From positions 1 through 64,000 of the forward strand of contig JAVSML010038941.1 in the NCBI GenBank assembly GCA_038503035.1: a stretch of 64,000 bases of DNA. Direction: 5' to 3'. Position numbers and translations under genes: made by a program. A model generated the notes under the pieces. It ran no database searches. It was not told where the DNA came from and worked only from the letters and a program-made list of their open reading frames with translations. Below, piece after piece: positions 35,604-46,326 of the stretch (position 1 is its first letter; each line of letters begins with the position of its first letter). Source of the DNA: Crocodylus rhombifer (Eukaryota; Chordata; Crocodylia; Crocodylidae).

Positions 35604-35778
35604 CACATGTTCATTTCAAGGCACGGTGAAATCCAACCACAAAAATTACACATTTTGTGGCATAATTGTGTGGCTGGTTTCTCATTTTGTTGCACCATTA
35701 ATTGCCTGAACACATAGTGGGTTACTATTTAAGACATGATTAAATGGTTAACCACATTTTAAATGTAATGTCTGCTAA
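35604..35778. repeat. Interspersed repeat, copy 3, short with inverted ends
   Basis: It starts CACATGTTCATTTCAAGG and ends CATTTTAAATGTAATGTCTG, whose reverse complement (CAGACATTACATTTAAAATG) resembles the start. The interior matches copy 1 (25930-26097). Near its right end ATTTAAGACATGATTAA and TTAACCACATTTTAAAT can form the same terminal hairpin as in copy 1. A MITE-like derivative. Confidence 0.55.
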
Positions 35779-35969
35779 GGGCCTAAATGAGTTAAAACCA
35801 GCAAAGGGTAAAAAAAAAAAAGCCAATACAGAAATATTCTAGAAATATCAAAAGAGGAACACAAAGAAATAAATGGCAAAAAAGACAACAAGACGGACAG
35901 TCAAAAAATCTTTGATTTCTCTTTAAAAACTCATAAATGACAGGGGAAGTCCCAGGCACCTAGACTAGA
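35779..35969. other. A-rich intron sequence
   Basis: Contains an 11-14 A run near 35810; nothing else recognised. Confidence 0.5.
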
Positions 35970-36667
35970 GAAAACACTGGACCATCTTTAAAAGGAAGGG
36001 AAAACGAAGGATCCTGAGAATTACAGACCAGTCAGCCTAACTTTGCTATCCAGGAAAAAGAAATTGGCTTAGTATAAAAAAAATTAAAGGGAAAACATGA
36101 TAGTAAGTCTTAAAGGATATCTATTAATTATTTGCCATGTCTATTAGGGCATGACAGAAACAGACTCTGCAGCAAAGGTGACTTAGGTTTGATATTTAAG
36201 GGGGGGTGGAATCTATAAAAGATACTAACTGCTGGAACAAGCTGCCTAGGGATGCTATGCTACACTCTTTATTGGCAGTTCTTAAGAGTGGGGTTTAGAC
36301 CAGCAGTCAACAACCTTTTCAGGCTGTGGGCCAAAGTGATCCCATTCAGGTCAGAGGCACGCACTAGGAGTGGATGCTACAACCCAGTTGCTGCCACTGC
36401 TTCCCCCAGGGCAACACAGAGAAAGCACGTGGCACTGCTATGGCTTTTCTCACGTTCAGTCAAAGCCCTCTACAGCTGAATGCCTCCAAAGGTCCATATC
36501 TGTGGGCCAGATTAAATGCCTCTGCAGGCTAGATCCAGCCCAGAGGCCATAGGCTGTCAACATCTATTTTAGACAAACATCTGTCAAGAATGGCCTAGGT
36601 ATACTTATCTTGCCTCAAGACTAGAGTCTTGAGGTCCTTTCAAGCCATCCATTCTTGTGATTCTATG
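35970..36667 (+). mobile_element. Old CR1 LINE relic, split by a hAT insertion
   Basis: The left part has a decayed reverse-transcriptase phrase (PENYRPVSLT) and then a CR1 3' region (AACTGCTGGAACAAGCTGCC…GTTCTTAAGAGTGGGGTTTAGAC). The tail continues after the hAT element with TTTTAGACAAACATCTGTCA, GTCTTGAGGTCCTTTCAAG and a GATTCTATG end. Much of the internal sequence is deleted. Confidence 0.85.
36301..36566. mobile_element. hAT-like element inserted in a CR1 tail
   Basis: It starts CAGCAGTCAACAACCTTTTC and ends GGCTGTCAACATCTA, imperfect inverted repeats of the CAGxGGTTCTCAACC type, with GGCTGTGGGCC and GGCCATAGGCTG just inside. The CR1 tail sequence is duplicated around it as GTTTAGAC (36293-36300) and TTTTAGAC (36567-36574), an 8-bp target duplication with one mismatch. 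266 bp, no coding capacity. Confidence 0.85.
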
Positions 36668-36750
36668 CACCGTGCAAACGTAGAATACACGTAAATCAGT
36701 ACATTATCATTTCAAAAGACAAGGTTAAGTCTTTGCCCAATTTTACTTAC

Positions 36751-36869
36751 TTTAGCTCCAACACTGCAACTTCCAGTACTACCAGTGCTGCCACTCACTA
36801 CTCCTGTAAATCTGGCCTCTAACAATTCTTGTCTTCTTGGGTCCAGGCTATGAAGCTCATCCATTGCAC
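36751..36869 (-). CDS. TLK1: TLK1 exon with the [11 protein letters not shown] start region, 119 bp
   Basis: The minus strand reads (G)[20 protein letters not shown], then [19 protein letters not shown]. Its acceptor is ttttccgtag and its donor is AAA|gtaagt. The first two bases complete a glycine codon begun in an upstream exon that is not in the window. The internal ATG codes for the conserved [12 protein letters not shown] that starts a shorter TLK1 form and TLK2-like N-termini, so initiation here on an alternative transcript is possible. A real acceptor with a TGACTAAT branch-like sequence precedes it, so it is an internal exon of the long transcript. TLK1 is a nuclear kinase acting on ASF1 in chromatin assembly. 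Confidence 0.96.
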
Positions 36870-37114
36870 CTACGGAAAATAATTTTAAATTAGTCATATT
36901 CTATGACAAACATATTTGCCACAGAATATTTCCAATATTTTCTAATTTGAGCAACAAAATTTCAGTGTACATTTTAACTGGACAGTCCCTTGAGCATAGA
37001 AGATTAATACTGAATTTGATAGCAGTTTGTTTTCTATTATGCAATGACTTGTAAATGCCGAATCCAATCAAGTCGAAAGTTTCAGTGAACATTATGGCCA
37101 TCTATTCATTGCAA

Positions 37115-37369
37115 CTGCAGGTGACAAGGAACAATCTGTAGCAAGCGAAACTTAGGTTGGATATTTGGAAGAATGTTCTTGTTATGAGGGTATTTAAGCA
37201 TTGGAACAAGCTATCAGGTGGTTGTAGAATCTCCATCCTTGGAAGTTTTTAAGAGCAGGTTAAACAGACCTTTGAATGGGATGGTTCAGTCAAGAATGAT
37301 CCTGCCTATAACACTGTTAGACTAAATGACTTCCTGAGGTCCTTTCCAGCCCTACTTTTCTATGATATT
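37115..37369 (+). mobile_element. Old CR1 LINE 3' end
   Basis: It has the CR1 C-terminal/3' UTR order: AAACTTAGGTTGGATATTTG, GGAACAAGCTATCAGGTGG, TCCTTGGAAGTTTTTAAGAG, TTTCCAGCCCTACTTTTCTA and a TATGAT end. No open frame remains. Confidence 0.88.
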
Positions 37370-37914
37370 AAGAGACAAACCCCAGCTGGTTTCATTACAA
37401 ATGAGAAAACTGCAAAAGGTAAATGGGGGACAAATGCAACCCCTCACATCTTGGTTACAGACCAACTTCTTTAAACACCTCTTGCAATTGTCTATAGATA
37501 AAACAGCAGGCAGGTGGAAATAGAGCTGTAACCAGAGGCCCTGCTACAGAGAAAAGGAGGCACACAGAACCCAAAGAAGCAGAAAGCCCTTATTATAGAG
37601 GAATAATCCATGGCCTGGGGAGAGGAGTACATATGAGATAAACCCAGAACTCCAGATATATGGTAGAAGAAAAACTGAAGGGCCATAGAGTCCTATGGAT
37701 ATGCAGATGAAAGAAGAATTGGAGCACATATTGCTCCTGGCACAAATGGAAGGGGATGGTTAGATTGCAGGAGGTCCCTAAAATAGAATGGAGAAGGGAA
37801 GGTGGCATGCACAAAGCTTTTGGGGGAAAAGCAGAGGTATGAAAAGAACCCTGGTTTGTGCAATGAGCTTAACCTATAAAACCAACAACATGTGTGGTCT
37901 TCTAGCTTGCATTA
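37370..37914. other. TLK1 intron, nothing assigned
   Basis: Purine-rich stretch with no recognised element; overlapping short minus-strand frames here look like chance. Confidence 0.45.
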
Positions 37915-37922
37915 GAAAAAAC

Positions 37923-38579
37923 TAGGGGTAGGCACCAATAGAGGATTTTTTTGCTGCCAACGATGGCTGATTTTTAAGGAGCCATATTGGCTGATACCGA
38001 TCTAATACCAATATGCAGCCAGGCAGCTTGAAGATGAGCGTTGGGCTGATAAGTCTAGTGTGGGTAAAGGAGCAGGGGGAGAGAAGGGGCATGGGGGGGG
38101 GGAACGACAGGCAGGTTGAGGCTCCTGTGGTGCTGCTCAGCTGGGGCGGGGCACAAGATGAAGCCAGAGCTCATCCAGGGGGTGTGGCTCCTGCCCTGCA
38201 TCCTGGCAGGGTATGGGGAGGGGGTATGCACTCCCATATCTGCATGGGGTGGGGTGGGGTGAGACATGGCATGGCAAGATGACGCTGTGAGCTGGGGTTA
38301 GGGCTGTGCTGGATTCTTCCTGGCAGGGGCTGGGCCAGGCTGTGCTGCTCTCAGGGCAGGCAGCAGGACTATGGGGGTGGGGAACTGCACTTCCCAGCCA
38401 GATGCTCATCTTCAAGATGGCAGGCTGCACTCTTGGGCCTGTGCATGCTGCGGCTGTGTGCATACACAGGGCATTTATCGGCCACATCAGGCAAAAGAAA
38501 AAAGCCAACTTACGATACTTTCAATTTTCCCCATATTGGTGCCGATCCGATATGGGACCGATATATCGATGCACTTCTA
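37923..38579. mobile_element. Non-autonomous hAT element (GGTGCACCGATA type)
   Basis: It starts TAGGGGTAGGCACCAATA and ends TATCGATGCACTTCTA, the same terminal type as the elements at 45490, 53842 and 54538. Flanks GAAAAAAC (37915-37922) and GAAATCAC (38580-38587) match at 6 of 8 positions. The subterminal region has GGCTGATACCGATC-type motifs. The GC-rich interior has no transposase. Confidence 0.85.
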
Positions 38580-38587
38580 GAAATCAC

Positions 38588-40864
38588 TGATAGATGTTTA
38601 TGGGACATGAAGAAAGGAACTTTGTTCCTGAAAGCTTGTCTAACATCTCACCCAACTATACAGTTAATGCAATAAAAAGATATGAAAAAAGCCCTTGCTT
38701 TGCACATTTTCTGGACCATCATGGCTTCAAACACTGCCATCTTACTACATGTATGGATATTTAGTCATTCAAACAGAGGAACTGGATTATTTTTAGTACT
38801 CTACTTTTGCATAGAGAATGATTTATACTGGAAAATTACTTTGCTTGTTCCAAGTTAACTACTGGATCTGCTCTATTTGCAAATTTTACTTAAAACTTTC
38901 TGGAAATTTGCTCAAAAAGTTACTTCTCATTCACTATCACAGAACTTTTATACAAAATATACTGAAAGAATGGAGCACCAGTACAGTGTCTTTCCCCTGT
39001 AAATTAATCTGCTAATTTTGTGCTTCACAGACTTAACCCAAACTAGCATTGCTCAGAAACTATTTACTACTTTACTCATCAAATTAAGAATCTTGCTTAG
39101 ATAGCTCTGGTAATCAAGGTAACAATGTCATTTCACTCCTCGTTAGTATAGTACAAAAATAAATGCAGACTCTTAGCCACTGCATTTCAAATGTAAAGCA
39201 TTAAAGAAAACATTTATGCTTTCAATGCAGTGGAGCATCCAGTTGATTGAGTTTCAGCTGCTGGTGCTGCAACTGAAGCATCACGATTGAGTTTATCCAC
39301 ACTACCTACACAGAATTGATGCCGTTTTCTAGATTCTGCATTGTTGGGTGGGAGAAACGATCTTATACGGATTCAGTGAGGCTCAGCCATAACAATCCAA
39401 GACATGTTCTTTACACCCATTATTATTTGCATGAGAGAAGCCCCTAAAGACCACAACTACTACTCAGGCCACATCACACTAGACACACAGTGACAGGCAG
39501 GCAGCTCCTAACTAAAAGCCTATATTCTAAAGAGGAAAGATTATGGAAAGAAGGAGAAACAAGTGCTTTAGACCAAGTTGCAAAGAAAAATCAGTGATAG
39601 GACTAGTAACAGAACTCAAGACTCTTTGCCAGAGCTGGTCAAGAATTTTCTGAGGGAATGTTTTTCCTCTGGAAAATGCAGATGTGTCAATAATTAACAT
39701 GTTTCTACAAAATCTTTTAATTTCACTAACTTTCATGCTGGATAAAAGACAATTGTTTCAATGGCATGTTCGTGAAGGAATGCTCAGATTTTTCATTTAA
39801 AAAGACTCAGAACATGTATATTTTTAATGTCAAACTCAGAATTAGATTTAGGTTTTGAGGTGTGTGGGTACACAAGTGTGAGGAACAATTGTATTTGCGT
39901 CTTCAAAAACAACAAAGCAAGCTCAACTCCAGTAACAAGCAGAAAAAGGTCTGTATTATTTACTTACGTACTTAATTTAAATACTAACTTAACATTAACA
40001 TTTCCTCTATCAAATAAGAGCACTACATATATCTTTACTATGCAATCATTTAATCAACTTTGTCCTGTACATTTTTGGCTCCCTGATGCTCCTCTGATCT
40101 CTGTAGGTCTATTTTGTTCACAATGGAAGTATTACAGTACAAGATCCCAGCTGACTTTTCTGTTAGTGTGGACACAGCTGCCTCTGTTCTTCTTTTAATT
40201 TATCTTCATCTTTCTTGTGACCCTATTAAAACTTGCAAATAAGTATACTGCAGGACACAACAGATCAGCAGATTTGGCTATGGAAGCCACCGATAATGGT
40301 GCTCTTGTTTCCCACTGCCCCATAAAACACACCGAAAGTGTCACAGAACACTATGTTGTGTCTTTGGCTGCAGATTCACCTATCAAGAACTTCTCTGATA
40401 GAATAAAAAAAACAGAGGCACAAAACAAGTCTTCTTTCCCAGTATACAATCTTAGTTTGTACAAGAGCTGAAAGTAACCACTACTGTTACCAGAAGTTCT
40501 TTTAAAATGTGTTTTTTTTTTTCAACCAAACATTTAGCTGCCCACATGTAACAACATTTTTGGCAGTTTTGCAGGAAAATAACTAGCTTAACACCAGCGT
40601 TGATCTATGAGCAATAGTGCTGCTGCTTCTGCAACATACCAAAATGAAGTTTTTTAAAAAATATCATAATTGACAACATGGGGAAACTCCAGAGTAAAGA
40701 TGTCATAGGTCCCCTAAAAACATTCTTGGTTCAGAAATGGCATAACCTTTCACATGCAACAACTTCCTCTGTTAGATGCTATGAATGGATACAGCATTCC
40801 TTCCTAGTATCTGACAATGTATGTTGCTGCCTACAAAGGATCCTGCTTCTAACTACTCAGAATC
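38588..40864. other. TLK1 intron, no feature seen
   Basis: AT-rich intron. The longer open frames at 39827-40198 and 40217-40471 show no conserved motif, codon bias or splice context, and I regard them as chance. Confidence 0.5.
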
Positions 40865-40867
40865 CAA

Positions 40868-41384
40868 GGGTGCATCCAGACAAGCATAGTTGCATGGTGC
40901 CATGCCACAAACATGTTTGCAGCACCATACACCACACAGTCTGGTGTTCTCCACAGTGAAAGAGCATGCTGGCCAAGTGTTCACTGTGCCAGGGTTTTTT
41001 TTGACCCCTGGATATCCGGGGGTTAAAAACAACAACAACAAACAAAACCACAGAAAAAACCCTAAAGCAATGCATGCTTGGCCAGCATATGCTGCTGAAA
41101 AGCGGAGCTAGGCTGGTCAGAGCTCTGCTCTGCTGCCAGCCGTGCTCCACTCAGAATTGCTGTAGCTGCAGCCCCAGGAGGTCCCCATGACCCCAAGTAA
41201 GGCTTCTAAGGTCAGCCCAGTGCTGGCCCCAGCCTCCCTTCGCCTACCCAGAGCACTTGTCACATGCACACGTCAAAACATGTGCGGTATGGGCATTCCC
41301 CGGGGACAAGTAGCGGCAGCGCAAGGTGTACTGCCACTACTTGTCCCCATGGAACCAAACGTCTACACATGTCTGGACTCACCC
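40868..41384. mobile_element. Inverted-repeat DNA element with 3-bp duplication
   Basis: The left end GGGTGCATCCAGACAAGCAT mirrors the right end ATGTCTGGACTCACCC. The flanks are CAA on both sides (40865-40867, 41385-41387). It shares end sequence and an internal TAGTTGTCCCC/TACTTGTCCCC motif with 53385-53783. A 3-bp duplication suggests a PIF/Harbinger-like non-autonomous element, although the usual TWA target is not seen. A near-perfect palindrome around GGATATCC (40998-41029) lies inside. Confidence 0.6.
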
Positions 41385-41387
41385 CAA

Positions 41388-44300
41388 GATGCCACCCTAC
41401 CCTACCCTGCCTAATCTCAGACTAGCATGGCTAAAAAAATCTAAGAACATTCCTACATTGTTTAATAATTTGTTCAAACCTTACTTTTCAGGAAAAGGGT
41501 GTTGAAAATTTGTTCTCCTAAACTGGCGGGGTGCTCAACCCTGACCCACCGAGCCTTATTATCCAGGCCACAATGCTCCCTCAAGGTCCAGAAATATGGC
41601 AGCAGGGGATCAGTGGCCCCACATCATGAATGGGAGGGTAGGTTTTATTTTAAGTTTCTTTCCAAGCATAATGGTTTTACCTTCTGATACTGAATTTCAG
41701 TTTTCTTTCATATTTGTATGATTGCTGGCCTTCTAACTACAGCTTTCTTGCAATATGTTTATAAAATCCTTTCTGCTAGCATATCTTAGCCCATAAACAA
41801 CTCAGTTTGAAATTTACTATACATACCAACATAACTATTAGGAAAACTTTTCCAGTACTTTTTCTTTTGGAAAGATAAATTGACACTCATGTAGACATAC
41901 CAGAAAAATACCTGAATTAGCAAGTTTAGCTGACCAATACTTTCTCTCACTTTTTACCTAGACTGCCAGCTTTTTTGTCCAAGGACTGTTTAATTATATT
42001 TAAGCACAAAGACTTGATCTGGTTGCTGTGGGCCATCCTTTAACAAATAGGGAGCCTCTTGAACCTGTTGGTTTCTCCAGCACCCATTTCTTGAATACTT
42101 TTTGCTAATAAAATAAAGCAAATCTCACACCGTGTGAGCTTGTCACACTTACAGGAATACTTTTAAACTCACACTTAATGTGATAAAGCTGTTTCTAAAA
42201 GCAGCACACATTTCTGGATACACAATACACTTTTAAAAATATACTAGTGGTCAATACCAGAATGAAACAGATCATAAAGTACAGTCATGAAAATCAACGG
42301 AGTTTAAATGGGCAGAAGAAACATCAGTTTATGAGGCAGGGAGTGCTCCTTCAGGCACTTTCCTAACAAAACATACAATTAGAATAAACATCTTGAACTA
42401 AACAAATGTTAGCTTAGCAGTGGCTTTCTTCATAGAAGTCAGGACCAACCATTTTGACAGTTGGGCCAAATTAGCCCTGCAACCTGCCCAAGTGCAACTC
42501 GGATTCCCTCCTCCTATGCATATTTCTCTGCTTTCTGTTCCTAGCCCTATGTTCACTGACTCACCTGCTGCCCTGCTTTCTATTTTCTTCCCTTTGCTCC
42601 CTGTCCACACTATAACATGCAGTTATATCAGGTCCTCCTGCACCCTCCTACTTCACATCAGGTGCAAAACACAGGACGGAAACATTTAATACAAACATTC
42701 CTAAAAGTAGGAATAACCTCCTACTACTCGTTACTAGAGCCAGTCCTTGCTGGACTACTCTGACCTGTTTTACTTTAATACCTTTGCATTCTTGTCCTGA
42801 TTCCAGTTAGCTTTTCATGACTAGTTAATGTGTTTGCTCCACAATAGTTCAGCTAGCAGTAGCACAAAAGTTCCCTACTTTTGCTGCTCCAGAACTGCAA
42901 TAAGCTTAAGGTCTTCAGGGATCTCAATCTCAAATGTAAATGCCTGTAAACTACTGTCTGAGGAGATCCCTTCCCTAGCTATAAGAACTGCAACTGCACA
43001 CCAATTCTCTTAACTTTGTTTGGAGAAAGCAATTCAGCAGTGTTATTCGAGACAGCAAGAAACTACCTGGAATACAATCTAGACCACTGCACATCTTAAT
43101 TTGGTACTGGCTACCTGTTTGTCTGTCCTATACCATGTTTCCTTTTTTGTTACATACTCTTTGCAAGACACTGGAAGTGTTTCCAGTTTAGAAACATATT
43201 CAAACTTCATACTGGAATCTATATTTTGCATATAATATTTTTCAAATGAACTAATTCAAATTAACTGACTAAAGGGCACGTACACTACCATGCATAACTA
43301 AAGTAAGCCATACACGTTTGTCTTGTAGTTCAATACCAACAAAGACTCTCAATGCTATCAACCCTAAATCTTCAAACTACACAAATTCCCTCTCTCCAAA
43401 ATGGGGATGCACAAGGTACCTTGAAAGATGCCTTTTTGCTTATCTCTTGCAGTCATCATGACAGATTTTCAAAGCTTCTCTCATGGTCAAGCTACAAAAA
43501 TGACTCGTTAATGATTGGCCATCAGTATCAGCCAAAACAATCTTTACTGGTGCACCCCTACATAAAATCATTTAAATCTTTCCTTCGTCTCTCTAGAAGT
43601 CCCACTCTGCTAAGGGCAAGGTGCTCTTGTTTCATGCGCTGCCTTTAACAAACATATAGAAACATACATATATACATTTTTTAAAATTCCAAAATAAAAA
43701 ACACTCTGTAAGAGACTCTTCTCTCCCTGCAGACAGAATAAGAGAAATCCTTGACAAAATGTCAGTCACATTATTTAATATACTACAAGGTATTCAAATA
43801 CCAGTGATAAGCATGTCATCAGAAACAACATAAAATATATTGTTTTGGATCTCTGATGTTAACACTAATTCTGCTTTCACTACAAACTTTCTCCAGCCCT
43901 GGAAGTAAACAAAGAACTACATGGGTCAATAAGAAGCTCCTCTCTAAATGCTTCTAAAGTTCCAGACCAAAAGAATACACGGGTATTTGAAAAGTGAAAA
44001 CATCAAAACCTGATTCAAACCTGCCCATCTGCAGTAAAGGAAATGAAGCTTTCATTAGTATGTTGCATGTTACTTTTTGTTAAGGATTAAAGATTACACT
44101 AGGAATGCCCCATTCATACACTCCCCCTCAAAAGCATCTCTAAAGCATAAACTACTTGCCATTGTCAGAGACCATTTAAGGGCTAGATGGTCCACGTAGA
44201 CACCTAATTTATTTGAAATAATTATGGCAGTTCAATTCTACCTTTCAAGACCCTGATACTTTACAAAATTAATGGGGAGGCCCATAACCTGGTCACAGTG

Positions 44301-45481
44301 GCCAATGAGGGGGGAAAATGGAGTTTGTAAAATAACACTAAGTTTACACAAATTGAAGAACTAGAGATGCGCTAAGGATATTAACCAATCTGTGGGGAGA
44401 ATCCGTATTTCTTTAATCAAGCATCACAACTGCAGAAACTGAAACTGTAGTTATACTACAGCTGTGATGCTTGTAGACACTTCTAGATTTAGTTATACTA
44501 CAATACATTAAACTACACGTGCTCTGGTCTTGTTTCTTTCACAATTATTTTTATGCATCTAAATTTGTAAGATCCTAAAATTACACTCAGATTCCCAACA
44601 GAACATCTGGTCCATGAGCAGGTTCACTTTTAGGAGAACATTTGGCTGCGTGCTAGAGAAGCAAAGCCAAGAAAAAACACAAACCTGACCTGAGCTGCTA
44701 AACAAAAGCTTAAAAACCTTTTTACAAAGTGTGCTTACATGTGACAGAATTAGTGATATGGCAAGAAAACGAGTTGGCAATAGCAACAGGATGGCATGAA
44801 GCCAAGCAGCAGTAATGTGAGAAGGAAAAGTTCAATTCCAAGATACTGGCAAAAATGCAGGCTTTCGTTTAGCAGCATATTCAGAAGTGAATCACATCCC
44901 AAGGCAACAATTTCCAGGACTGAGGCCTCAAGAGCTAAAACCTTCTCATTTGACCTAAATTAGCAGTCAATAAGCCAGACAGTAAGATTCAGACTCCACA
45001 TACCTAGTACCACCACAGCAGGTAAATAACTACATTCTATAGGATATGACTATGACTTAGTAAGGTCCCAGAAGTTCCAGATTTTACTCTAGACAAAAAA
45101 ATCATTAAGAGCAAGGAGCCAAAAACAGTTCCTGAAAATATACATGTGATGATATACAGAAATTTGGAGCAAAAGCACTGTGCAGTAGATTAAAACTTCT
45201 ACCTAGGTTGAATGTTAAGGAACATATTCACCTGACGAAAATAGAAGATATTACCTAGAATGCAAGTGAATCTAGTTTACCTTCTGTATCTATATTTTGT
45301 TACAATTAGATGGGTCTCTAGGTTTAGGATGTGGAATGGTGAAGAAAAAAAAGTAGAATTTACCTATATGAATCAAGTCATTTTAAATACATAGCAAAAT
45401 TTGTTTAACAACAGAATTCTTTACCTTTGCCTTAAAACATGGTTAATGTCAGTCAGTCAAATGTAAGTGTAGGAAAAGAAT
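41388..45481. other. TLK1 intron, largely unique
   Basis: Four kb of AT-rich intron. The part at 42420-42600 has low-complexity CT-rich sequence resembling 62470-62640. A hairpin element lies at 44419-44472. No exon or full transposon recognised. Confidence 0.45.
44419..44472. repeat. Short hairpin-forming inverted repeat
   Basis: AAGCATCACAACTGCAG pairs with CTACAGCTGTGATGCTT with few mismatches around a 20-base loop. Confidence 0.6.
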
Positions 45482-45489
45482 ATGAAAAT

Positions 45490-46292
45490 TAGAGGTGCAC
45501 CGATATATTGGTCGCATATTGGACTGGCACCGATAAAGGAAAATTGACATTATTGGCAATTGGCTTTTTGGGGCTGATGCAGCCAATAAGGTCACCAATA
45601 TATGCTGCATGCATATGCGTATCCTCAGCATGCACGTGGCCAGGAATACAGCATGACTGCTTGGAGAGCAGAGTCTGGCCGGTCAGCCTGTGGGGGACAG
45701 GGTATGTGGGAGACAGATCAAGGCCCTCCATGATGAGAAAGGGAGGCAGGGCTAGGAGCAGGAGGCAGCACTGCCCAACCAGGGCAGTGAATGCAACCCC
45801 AGGGCAGGTGGGGAGGGCAGGTGGATGATCCAGGAGGTATGGGGGGGGGCCACTCCCCACTAGAGCCACCCCAAAATTCCCTGTAGCTCCCTCCCAGTGC
45901 CACTGCCACCTGCCCCATGCACAGCCCTGACCCAGCTTCTCCCCCTGGGAAAAGGCTGGCACAGCCCCTGGCCCCAAGCCTGCAGCCCTCCCTTGCCCTG
46001 TGCACAAATTAGGGGGGTAGGAGGACACATGTCCCCTATGCTGTCCCCAGGGGTGCACAGAGTGGCAGGGAGCTGCCCTGTTTCTGTGCTCTACCTGGAC
46101 GAGCTACCCAAAGTTCTGCCCCACGACCAACCCAGGGTCACATTTGCCCTGACTGGGCAGCGCCTGCTCCTGCCCCACTCCCTCCCTCACTATGGGGGCC
46201 TCAGTCTGCTCCCTTTTCCTTCCTGCCCCCCTCCCCCAACAGGCTTACTGTCATCAGTATCGGCCAAGAAAATCTTTATCAATGCACCTCTA
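45490..46292. mobile_element. Non-autonomous hAT element with perfect 8-bp TSD
   Basis: It starts TAGAGGTGCACCGATATATT and ends TTATCAATGCACCTCTA. It is bounded by identical 8-bp duplications, ATGAAAAT at 45482-45489 and at 46293-46300. 803 bp with a GC-rich interior and no transposase. It is a close relative of the inner element at 54538 (shared AAAATTGACAT and GGCCAG…CTTGGAGAGCAG). The open frames inside it are by-products of its composition. Confidence 0.95.
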
Positions 46293-46326
46293 ATGAAAAT
46301 ACAGGTTTCCCTTGATATATGCGGGT

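Noticed and set aside
39827..40471. Two open frames of 123 and 84 codons as exons or genes
   Set aside because: Plus strand, no flanking splice sites, no recognisable motif, and AT-rich chance composition.
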